A DNA stretch of 64,000 nucleotides. It comes from Pseudomonas sp. Fl4BN1 (GTDB taxonomy: Bacteria > Pseudomonadota > Gammaproteobacteria > Pseudomonadales > Pseudomonadaceae). The DNA is taken from the NCBI RefSeq assembly GCF_009908285.1, contig NZ_JAAARM010000003.1, positions 1-64,000 on the forward strand. The letters are read 5' to 3'. Both the position numbers and the translations under genes were made by a program. Below the pieces are notes generated by a model that saw nothing but the letters and a program-made list of their open reading frames with translations, did not search any database and had not been told where the DNA came from. Every line of letters begins with the position of its first letter. The stretch's first letter is position 1. Shown piece after piece: positions 9,292 to 21,200 of this stretch.

Positions 9292-12200
9292 ATGGTTCGC
9301 TGCAAACCACCGGTCAAATCCCCAGCCCTACGCCATGACGGCGAGCTGCCGAGCCTGCGGCTCAAGCCCCTGGCCCATGCCATCGCCTTGCTGATGATGG
9401 CCGGCAGTGCCCATGGCGCCACGGCCTTCAGTTCCGCCTGGTTTGCCGACAAGGGCGCGTCCCAGGCCGCCACCGCTGCGCGCACCAATGGCCAGGTGCC
9501 GGGCATGCCGCCGCCGCTGTCCCAGCGGACCCGGGCCAACCAGCAGATGCAGCGTTCCCTGGGCAACCTCAACGCCAGTGTCGCGGCGATTGCCGCCCAG
9601 CAAGCGGCCCAGGCTGCTGCACGCCAGGCGGCACTGGCCTCGGGCTCGAGCATTCCCGATGGCCTTGGCAAAGGCGGGTTGCAGGTCGACACCAGTCTGA
9701 GCCAGGGCTGGAGCAACGCCAAAGGGCCGGTGCAGAGCCAATCCGGTGGCAAGACCACGGTGACCATCGAACAGACCGCCGATAAAGCCATCCTCAATTG
9801 GGAAACCTTCAACGTCGGGCGCAATACGACGGTGGACTTCCAGCAGCAGTCCACCTGGGCGCTTTTGAACAAGGTCAACGACCCCAATGGCCGGCCCAGT
9901 GAGATCCAGGGCCAGATCAAGGGCGCGGGCACGGTGATGATCATGAACCGCAACGGGGTGATCTTCAGCGGCAGCAGCCAAGTCAACGTGCGCAACCTGG
10001 TGGCGGCGGCAGCCACTATCACCGACGATCAGTTCACCCAGCGCGGGCTGTATGTCGACGCCAATGGCACTCTGCCGACCTTCAGCGATGCCCTGGGCAA
10101 GGTCGAGGTACAGCGCGGGGCGCTGATCCAGACCCACGCCCCGGCCAGTTCCACCGAGTCTGGCGGCTATGCCTTGCTGCTGGGCTCGGAAGTGGAGAAC
10201 GCCGGCACCATCGTCACCGCCAAGGGCCAGACCACCCTGGCCGCCGGCGACAGTTTCTACATCCGCCGCGGGGTCGGCACCAGCGGCAACCCGCATTCCA
10301 CCACCCGCGGCAATGAAGTCGCCACCTCGCTGAAGGCCGGCAGCAGCGCCGGCCAGGTCAGCAACAGCGGCCTGATCATGGCCGCCACCGGCGACATCAC
10401 CCTGACCGGGCACCAGGTGGCGCAGAACGGCGTGGCCCTGGCCAGCACCTCGGTGGACACCCGCGGCACCATCCATCTGCTCAACTCCGCCAGCGACCGC
10501 ACCGGCAGCGTGACCCTGGGGCAGGGCAGCACCACCGCGATCCTGCTGGACAGCAGTGGCAGCAGCGCCCTGGACAGCCAGCGCAACAATGGCCTGATCA
10601 ACCTCGACGGCACCCCGACCAACCTGATCAGCGGCCAGTTCAACAACTTGAGCAGCGTGGCCGATCGTACCGACCAATCGCGGGTGGAGATCGTCAGCGG
10701 CGGCACCGTGGACTTCCAGAACGGCTCGATCACCCTGGCCACCGGTGGCCAGGTGGCGGTCAGCGCCGGGCAGCGCAGCCTGGTGCGCGATGGCGCGGTG
10801 ATCGATGTCGCCGGCGCCGTCGGGGTCAAGGTGGCGATGGAGTCCAACAACATCAAGATCAACGTCCAGGGCAACGAGCAGCGCGACTCGGCGGGCAACC
10901 GCGACAGCGGCCAGTTGATCAATAACGACGTCTGGGTCGACCTGCGCGAGCTGGTGTTCGTCCCGGCGGGCACTAATGGCTACGCCACCGATCGCTGGTA
11001 CACCGCCGGCGGCTTGCTGGAAGTCGGTGGTTACCTGGGCACCCAGGGCCACAACGTCGGCGAGTGGATGGCCCAGGGCGGCACCCTGACGTTCACCGGC
11101 AAGGACGTGGTGACCCAGTCCGGCGCCCAGTTGAACCTTTCCGGCGGCACGGTGGACGTGCAAGGCGGCTATATCCAGCAGAGCTGGCTGCGCGGCGTCG
11201 ACGGACGCTTGTATGAATTGTCCCGGGCTCCGGGCGATTTGCTCTACACCGGGATCTACAAGGGGTATGTCGACAACAGCCCGCGCTGGGGTCGCACCGA
11301 TTACTACTACAACCCGCTGATCGCCCAGCAGCGTCGCTATGAGGCCGGCTATACCGTCGGCCGCGACGCCGGCAAACTGGTGATCGGCACCAGCAATGCG
11401 GTGCTTGAAGGCCAGTTGATCAGCGAAGTGTTCAAGAGCGATCGCCAGACCCAGGCCCCCAACGTCAATCTCGATGGCTACCAGCAGTCCTACAAGGCCG
11501 CGGCCCAGCGCGCGCAGCTGATCATTGGCAACTACACGCCGATCTTCAATAAAACCACTGGCACCCTGCGCTATGCCTTGAGCCCGACGGTGGACCAGGT
11601 GCTGATTGAGGGCAATCAGCAGAAGATCGCTGACGGCCTGGACCTGAATACGGCCTTGCCGGCCAATCGCCAGGGCCAACTGGTGCTCGACAGCGACCTG
11701 CTCAATGGCATGCAGCTGGGGGCGATCAAGGTTGGCGCCAAGCAGCAGATCCAGGTCAACAGCGCGCTGCAGGTGGCCGACGGTGGCGACATCACCCTGT
11801 TCGGGCCGCAGGTCAGGATCAACGCCAACCTCACCGCTCACGGTGGCAGCATCAACGCCGGCAACGTGCTCAATCAGGTGGACTTGAACCGCAACTTTGT
11901 GGTCGGCGACGTGATCCTGGCCCCCACTGGCGCGGTTCAGCCGCGGGTCGATCTGGCCAGCGGGGTCAAGCTTGACGCCAGCGGGCGCTGGAGCAACCTG
12001 GCGCTCAACCCCGTCGAAAACTCCACGGTGGCCTTCCACAACGGTGGCAAGGTATCGCTGCGCAGTACTGGTGAGCTGAACCTGGCCAGTGGCTCCCTGG
12101 TGGACACCGCGTCCGGGGCGAGCATCGGCTATGACGGCAAGACCACCGGCGGCAAGGGCGGTGATGTAACCCTGGCGGCCGATGGCAAGCTCGACCTGAA

Positions 12201-15200
12201 TGGCCAACTGCGTGGCTATGGGCTTAACGGTGGCGGCACCCTGGCTCTGCAGGCGCACAAGGTGCTGATTGGCGCCAAGGATACCGCGCCCGAGGACGGC
12301 ACCCTGCAACTGGCCGGGGACTTCTTCAACAAGGGCTTCTCGGCTTATGACATCACCGGCAACGAGGGCCTGAGCGTCGCTGACGGCGCCCAGGTGGACG
12401 TCAATATGCCGGTCTACCGCTTCGGCTCCCAGGCCAGCAGCAGTGTCAGCGGCAGCGATCCGTCCAGTGTGCTGGAGCGCTGGCTGCCGGAGCTGTACCA
12501 GCAGGACCCGGTCAAGAGCGTGCTGAGCCAACGCCGTGGCGCCGGGCTGAGCCTGACCGCAGGCAACCAGTATTCCACCGTCGCCCAGTTGGCCACCACG
12601 GCGTTGACCGTGGGCCAGGGCGCGGTGATCAATGTCGACCCGGGGCAGGGCATCAACCTGCGCAGCGTCGGCCAGTTGACCATGAACGGCACCCTCAATG
12701 CCTGGGGCGGCAGTGTCAGCCTTGGCGGCTTGACCGTGGCCAGTTCCGAGGCGGCCAATGCCGCCGGTCACGGCCGTTCGATCTGGATCGGCGAGCAAGC
12801 GCTGATCGATGTGGCGGGCCGTGCCGTGACCGCGGTGGACAACCGTGGCCGCCGCTATGGCCAGGTGCGCAATGGCGGCAAGATCGCCATCGGCGGCGAG
12901 ATCGACCTGGCCACTGGCATCGCCAAGGCCAGCGACCTGTTCGTGGTGGTACGCGACGGCGCGCGCCTGGATGCCTCCGGCACCCAGGCCGCCCTGGACC
13001 TCCCCGGCCAGAGCCGGGTGCAGGTGGCCAGCAATGGCGGCAGCATCAGTTTTGCCTCCAACAACGGCCTGTACCTGGATGGCAGCTTCGTCGCCCGGGC
13101 CGGTGGTGCGGGTGCGGCGGGGGGCAGCTTGTCCCTGGCCCTGGAAAGCCCGTACTACATCAAGAACGCGGTCAACGACCGGGTGCTCAAGGCCCGGGAA
13201 CTGCTGCTCAGCCAGGTCCACCAGGGCAGCGTCTTGCCGGGCAGCGCCGATGCCGCAGCCGCCAGCCTGGAATACGGCCACGCTCGTTTGGGGGTGGATC
13301 AGGTCACGGCCGGCGGTTTCGACAATCTGGCCCTGCTGAGCAATGGGCTGTTGAGTTTTGACGGCGATGTGTCGCTGAACATGGGCCAGAGCCTGCGCCT
13401 GTACAGCGGGGCGCTGAACCTGAGCGATAGCGCCGCGGCCAATTCCCGGGTCAACCTGTCGGCGCCGTACCTGCTGCTGGCGGGCATCCTGGCGCCGCTG
13501 GAGGCCAAGGACCAGTACCTGCGCCCGGTGGCCACCGGCACGCCGTCGCAACGGGCTACCCAGGCGCAGTTCAATGCCAGCGGCAATCTGATCGATGTGC
13601 GTGGCAATGTGGTGTTCGGCAGCAAGGGCAACCTGATCCAGGCCGACAACAGCCTGGTTGGCGTCGAGCGTCGGGGTTTCGATGATGTGCAACTGACCAG
13701 CCAGGGGGACTTGCGTTTCCTTGCCGGTGCCGGCGCGGACGTCATCGCCACGGGCATCAGCACCCAGTTGCTGACCCAGGGCGACATGACCCTGCGGGCG
13801 GCGCAGCTGTACCCGGCCACCGAGGTCGGGGCCCGGGTGCTGGCCGGCTACCTGAACGAAGTCTCCGGCGTCAGCGTCAACTTCGATCCCTCGCGGACCC
13901 TGACCATCGGCCGCACCGGCAACGACCAGGCGGCGGTGCCCTATTCGGCTTTCGGGCGCCTGCAACTGGGCGCTGCAACCATCCGCCAGGGCGGGGTGGT
14001 GCGCGCGCCGCTGGGCCTGATCGAGATCGGCAACATGGGCTCGAGCAAGGTCGAGCTGCTGCCCGGCAGCCTGACCTCGGTCAGCGGCAAGGGCCTGGTA
14101 CTGCCCTACGGCGGCACCGTCGACGGGCAGATCTACAAGTACAACGGCAAGACCGTGAGCTTCCTCGGCCAGGGTTCCCTGGTGAATGAAAACAGCGACC
14201 TGCACGTCGGGGTGATCCTCGGTGGCCGCTCGGTGAAGGTACTGCCCGACGCCACCGTGGACCTGTCCGGGGGTGGCGAGCTGCTGGGGGCCGGGTTCGT
14301 CTCCGGGCGCGGCGGTTCCACCGATGCGCGCTACAGCCCGCTGGTGCAGATCGGCGCCAACGGCAGCTTTATCCTCCCGGGCCTGGGCAGCAACCCGATC
14401 TACGCCATCGTTCCCGGGGTGCAGCCGGGCTATGCCCCGGTAGCGCCGGAGGGCGGCGCGGTGGACCCGCTGATTGGCCAGCAGATCAGCATCGGCGCCG
14501 GGGTGCCGGGGCTGGCGGCGGGCACCTACACCCTGATGCCGTCCACCTATGCGCTGATGCCGGGGGCCTTCCGGGTGGAGATCAACGGCCTGGCCGGGCT
14601 CGGTACCGAAGGCGCGACCCAGCAACTGCGCAATGGCTCCTGGTCCACCGCCGGGCGTCTGTCGATCGCCCATACCGGGATCAGCAACAGCGTGGCCAGC
14701 CAGTTGATCCTGACCTCGGCCGATACCCTGCGGCGCTATTCGCAGTACAACGAAACCGGCTACGCCCAGTTCGCCCTGGCCGATGCGGCCAAGCTCGGGG
14801 TGCCACGGCCGATGCTGCCGGTGGACGCCAAGACCCTGAAGCTGGCGTTGCTGCCGGGCGCTGGCACGGAGGCGTTTTCCTTCCAGGGCATCGGTCGCTT
14901 CGATGCCGCGGCCGGTGGCTACGGCGGCACCGTGGCGGTGCTGAACATGGGCAACGGCGACATCGAGGTGGTGGCGGCCGGCAAGTCGGCCACCAGCGGT
15001 TACGCCGGAGTCACCCTGGAGGCGGACAGCCTCAATGCCCTGGGCGCCGCGCGCTTGATGCTCGGCGGCATGACCCTGATCAAATATGGCCAGCCCGGCA
15101 ATTTCATCACCCTGGCCGAGGGCCTGAATGCCGCCAAGGGCTCGATCACCCTGCGTGAAGGCGCGACCCTGGCCGCCCCCGAGGTGTTCCTGGTGAGCAA

Positions 15201-18200
15201 TACCGGGGCCATCGTCCTGGAGCAGGGCGCCTCGATCAACAGCATCGGCCGCGGCAAGGCCAGCTACGACGCGCGTGACGGTTTCACCTACCAGATGGCC
15301 AACGTGCTGGCGGTGTCCAATGGCCTGCTGAATGTGATCAACAAGGGCCAGACCGCCGGCACCAGTGGCGGCATCCAGCTGGGCAGTTGCGCCAGCCCAC
15401 CCTGCGGCGGGCAGACTGCGCTGTACTCCGAGGGCAGCATCGTCGCCTTGACCGACGGCAGCTTCGAGCTGGGGGATCAGGTGAGCTACGGCACCCGGCA
15501 TCTGAACCTGGGCTTGAACACGATCAATGTCGGCAGCCCCGAGGCCCTGGCGGCTGCGGCGGCGGCAAACCGTCTGCCCAGCGGCATGACCCTGACCCAG
15601 CAAGTGCTCGACCGCCTGCTGCGAGGCGACACCCGCTTCGGCGCGCCGGCCCTGGAAACCCTGCAGCTTTCGGCTCGCGATGCGTTCAACTTCTACGGCA
15701 GCACCACCCTGGACACCTACGACCCGCTGACCGGCAAGTCGCTGCTGAGCAACCTGATGCTCTCGACCCCGGCGATCTACGGCGCCGGTGATGCCAGTGA
15801 CGTGGCCCGCATCCACACGGCCAACCTGATCTGGCAGGGCGCCCAGAGCCCCGCCGGAGCGGTGGTGGCCGGTGGCGCCGGGACCGGCAGCGGGCGCCTG
15901 GAGATCAATGCCGAACGCATCGAGTTCGGTTATGGCGCCTTTGCCCAGCCCAGTACCACCAAGGCGTTCGAGCGCCTGGCCCTGGGTTTTGCCAACGTCG
16001 ACCTGAAGGCCAGCCAGCGTATTACCGCCAACCACAAGGGCAGCCTTGCGGTGTACCAGGCTCAAGGCGCCTACGACCCGCTCAAGGGCTTTGCCTACAG
16101 CGGCGGCAACCTGAATATCCTCACCCCGCTGATGACCGGCGAGGCCGGTTCGGTGAACCGCATCACGGCCGGTGGCGCCATCGATATCAGCGCCTCGGCG
16201 GGGCCCCGCGGCACCGCCAATGGCCAGGGCGCGGAACTGTCGCTGCAGGGCGACAGCATTCGTCTGGCCAGCGCCGTGGTGCTGCCCAGCGGCAAGGTGA
16301 CCCTGGGGGCCCGGGGTGATGTCAGCCTGACCGACGGCTCGCTGATCGACGTGGCGGGCCGGGCTATTGCCTTCAACGATCTGACCCGCTACGGCGCCGG
16401 TGGCGACGTGCTGCTGGAAAGCCGCGCCGGCAATGTACTGCAGGCGGCTGGCGCGACCATCGATCTCTCGGCCAGCAACAACCAGGCCGGCAAGCTGCGG
16501 GCAGTGGCCGTCAATGATGCTGCCGGGCAGGTGGACCTGGCCGGCAAGATCCTCGGCAGCAGCAGCGGCTCTTACGATGCCGGTGGCACCTGGGTGCCTT
16601 ACCTGGGCGGCGCGGTGGAAATCCAGGCCCAGCGCCTGGGCGGCAGCGGCACCCTGGACGAACAGTTCGCCGCGCTCAACCAGCGCCTGAACCAGGGCCA
16701 GGTCTTTGGCGCACGCAGCTTCCAGCTCAAGCAGGGCGACCTGAGCATCGGCAACGGGGTCAAGGCCAGCAGCGTCAACGTCTCGGTGGACCACGGCAGC
16801 CTGCGGGTCAATGGCCTGATCGACGCCAGTGGCGAGCGGGTCGGCAGCATCAACCTGGCGGCCAGGAACGGCCTGACCCTGGACACCGGGGCGGTGCTCG
16901 ATGCCCATGGCAGCCAGCTGCGGGTGGACAGCTACGGCAAGATCATCGACTCGCCCAACCGTGCCACTGTGGTGCTCGGCTCCGGCCTGGGCCGGCTGAC
17001 CCTGGCCGATGGCGCGCGCATCGACCTGCGCCATGGCACCGACGTGGCCGTGGGCAGCGCCGCGGGGCAGAACGACGGTCGCAGCCGCGGCACCCTGGAG
17101 CTGAACGCGCCGCGGCTGTTCAAGCCGGACGGTAGCAGCAACGACATCGACATTGATGCCCGTGGCCGGCTGGATATCCAGGGCGCGCGTTCGATCGCGG
17201 TCAACGGCATGGTCAGTTATGACGACGCGCCGCAGAAGAACGACGCCGTCAGCGGTCGTCCTTACCAGGAAATCACCCAGGACTATCTGAAAAAGAAGCA
17301 TGACTTGAGCACGGCGTTCATCAACGCCGCCCTGCGGAACAACGACCTGCTGCAGAACAAGCTCGCCGGCCTGAACAACCCGACCTATGCTGATGCCTTC
17401 CACCTGCGGCCCGGGGTGGAAATCGTCAGCAAAACCGCGGATGGCGATCTGGTGGTGCAGGGCGATCTGGATTTGTCCGGTTATCGCTACACCAGTCTCA
17501 ATCCCCACACCCGCAAGGACGACAACGTCTACGGTTCTGGCGAGGTGGGCAGCCTGACCCTGCGCGCCGGTGGCGACCTGAATATCTACGGCAGCATCAA
17601 CGACGGCTTTGCGCCACCGCCGCCGACCGATGATGACAACGGTTGGGTGCTGTTGGCCGGTATCGACTACACCGGCGGCGTCCAGGTGGTGCCGGGCAGC
17701 GGCGTGACCCTGGCCGATGGCAGCCGCTTCCCGGCCGGCTCGATCCTCAATTTCGATCTGCCGATCAAGGCCCAGACCTTGCCGGCTGGCACCCGCCTGC
17801 CGGTGGCGGCGACCCTCAGTCAGCCACTGGTGTTGCCTGCGGGTAGCGTGCTGGCGGCAGCGGTGCGCGACGCTTCGGGCAATGTGCTGTTCGCCGCGGG
17901 GACGCTGTTGAGCCAGAGCCAGACCCTGGCTGTCGGCAGCACCCTGGATGCCGGTCACCTGCTGGGCAGCGACGCCAGTGTCGCGCCTCTGACCTGGCCC
18001 AAGGGCGTGCCACTGCCCGGACGCCTGGGCAGCAGAGAGATGGTCACCCTCAGGGGCAGCAAGCCGTTGCTGCGTGGCGCGCTGTTGCCGGCGGGTACCG
18101 ACGTCAAGTTGCCGGGGGGCGCGACCTCGGTACAGCTGCGGGCCCAGGAATCCGGCCGCCAGGGCAAGAACTGGGCGCTGGCGCCGATGCTCGCCGAAGG

Positions 18201-21200
18201 TTCCCAGTCCTGGTCGATACGCCTGGTGGCGGGGGCCGACACCCAGGCGGCCGACAGCCGCCTGCTGCAGCCCGCGCCGTTGAGCGGCCACTTGCGTCTG
18301 GCCGACAGCCACTACGGGATGTTCGGCGAGGGCGCACTGGTCTGGACCGAGGAGGGCTCCCTGGGATGGTTCGGTGACGACAGCCGGACGGGCCAGCCGA
18401 TCGATTTCAACGAAGCCTATGCCGGAATCTGTGAGGACTATCTCGGGTACTGCGCCTCGGGAGGCGATGAGTACACCCTGTTGGCAGGGGGCAGCACTCG
18501 CTTCAGCGTGATCCGTACCGGCGCGGCAGACCTCGACCTGCTGGCCGCAGGCAACCTGAACATGGAGTCGCTGTTTGGCGTCTACACCGCCGGCAGTTCC
18601 TCCACCGGCACTGCGGCCAACGATCCTTACAACCGCCCGCGGGCCCTGGGTAGCAATGACAAGGTGCTGGGCAACGCCGCCGGGGGCAACGAGAAACGGG
18701 TCAATGGCGGTACCGACAGCCTGTACCGTGCCTGGTACCCGGACGGTGGCGGCAACCTGCTGTTGAAGGTGGGGGGCAACCTGACCGGCAACATCACCAG
18801 CCTGGCGCAGAGCAAACAGGGGCGCCCGGTGGTGGGCGACCTGGGGCAGGATTCGACCAACGTCGGCAACTGGTTGTGGCGCCAGGGCAACGGTTTGAGC
18901 GGCAACCAGGCGCTAGCCACCGCCTGGTGGATCAACTTCGGTTCCTACGCCCCCAACATGAACCAGGGGGCTGCCGACCAGCTAGTGGGGTTCACTGGCT
19001 TCGGCACCCTGGGCGGCGGCAACCTGAATGTCGAGGTCGGCGGGGATGGCGGGATCCTCCGGCCGCTGGCGGCAGACTCCACAGCGCAAAACATCAGCCC
19101 CCGCAGCCAGGGGCTGGTGCTGGCGGTGGGCAGCACCGGGCGGGTCGCGGCCGATGGCAGCCTGCAACTGACCGGCGGCGGCGACCTCAACCTGCGGGTT
19201 GGTGGGGTGCTCAACCCGGGTAGCCAGGTCACCCAGGGCCATCTCAATGGCGTCCTGGTGGATGTGCGCGGGCATGCGCAGCTGAGCGGTGGTGCCCTGG
19301 GCAGCCTGACCCTGCGCTATGGCAACCAGCGGGTGGATCAGAGCCCGAGCGAGGTCCGCGCCTATGATCCGCTACGCGCCACTTCGGCCCTGGCGGCCGG
19401 GGGCTTGAGCCTGTTGCCGGGGGACGCCACCTTCAGCCTGGCCACCCGCGGCGACCTGGTGCTGCAGGATGTGGCCGACCCGGGGCGTGCCCCGCAGATG
19501 AATGCCCAGGCGTTCAAAAGCGGCGCGGTCAACGGGGTCGGACAGAGCTGGTTCAGCCTGTGGAGCGAACGCACGGCGGTGGACCTGTTCTCCGCCGGGG
19601 GCAACCTCACACCACTGACCCAGACCATGGAAACCGATATGGCGGCGGTCTATCCCGCGACACTGCGTGCCGTCGCCGCCAGCGGCAGCCTGTATTACGG
19701 TCGAGCGTCGGTCATGGACGTGGGCAACCTGGGGCCGCTCCGGGCCCTGGTGCTGGCGCCCTCGAACCAGGGGCAGTTGCAACTGCTGGCGGGGGATTCG
19801 ATCTATGGCGGTGACCTGAGCATCAGCCGTTCCAGCGCGGCGCCAGACAGCCTGGCGACGATCTGGAATCCGGCGTTCGTGGGCTTCCTCAACGGTGCCC
19901 AGGTACTGGGTAGTGGCAACCTGTCCAGCGATGGCAACCGGGCCAAGATTGGGGTTTCGCCGTTGTTTGCCTTCGGCCCCGACAGCGCCAGCCTGCTGTG
20001 GAGCAATACCCAGGATCCGGCACGCTTCTACGCATTGAGCGGGGACCTGCTGGGGGTCAACAGTGGGCGCAGGTTGACCATCACCACCTCGGATGATCCG
20101 CGTTATGGCCAGACCTACCATGCCGGCGCAGGGCCGGTGTGGATGCTGGCCGGGCGCGATATCGTCAGCAGCGGCACGCCTCTGGGCGGTGCCACGGGCG
20201 GCGAGAAGGAGTTCGGCGGCTACAGCTTTGCCGGCAACTTGTTCGTGCACAACAACCCCAACGATATCTCCGTTGTCAGCGCCGGCCGCGACATCCTCTA
20301 CAGCAGCTTCAACGTCGCCGGCCCCGGCACCCTGGAGCTGACGGCGGGGCGCAGCATCCTCATGGAGGACCGGGTCAGCGTCACCAGCATCGGCGCCGTG
20401 GCACCGGGGGACAGCCGCCCCGGGGCGAACATCGTGATGCAGGCCGGGTTCGGCGCCCACGGCCCGGACTACCGGCGCTTCGTCGCGGCTTACCTCAATC
20501 CGCTCAACCTCGCCCAGCCTGGCGAGACCCTGTCAGGCAGCAAGGTGGCGAAGATCTACGACAACGAACTGCTGGCCTGGCTGGCTGAGCGCTTCGGTTT
20601 TGTCGGTGACAGCACCCAGGCCCAGGCTTACTACATGGCCTTGCCGGCCGAGCAGCAGCGAGTGTTTGCGCGCAATGTGTATTTTGCCGAGCTCAAGGCC
20701 GCCGGCCGTGAGTACAACGAGGAGGGAGGCGTGCGCCAGAGCAGCTATGCCCGGGGCCGTGCGGCGATCGCCGGGCTGTTCCCGAGCACCGATGTGGCCG
20801 GCAACCCGATCACCTACAAGGGTGACATCACCCTGTTCGGGGGCGCCGGGGTGCACACCGATTTCGGTGGCAATATCCAGATGCTGACCCCCGGCGGCAA
20901 CCAGACCTTCGGCATTGAAGGCACGGCGCCACCGGCAACGGCGGGGATCATCACCCAGGGTTCCGGCGACATCCAGTTGTTCTCCCTGGGCAGCATCCTG
21001 CTGGGCCAGAGCCGGATCATGACTACGTTCGGCGGTTCGATCATGGGCTGGTCGGCCCAGGGCGACATCAACGCCGGTCGCGGTTCCAAGACCACCGTGG
21101 TCTACACCCCGCCCAAGCGGGTCTACGACAACTGGGGCAACGTCAGCCTGTCGCCGTCGGTGCCGAGCACCGGGGCCGGGATCGCCACCCTCAACCCGAT

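Noticed and set aside
9328..18312. A 2994-codon open frame antisense to the giant exoprotein gene, and other very long antisense frames (for example 1050-3530 and 41197-43095 on the opposite strand)
   Set aside because: High GC with biased third positions removes stop codons from the opposite strand. The translations are low-complexity and have no domains, and the sense frames carry clear family motifs.
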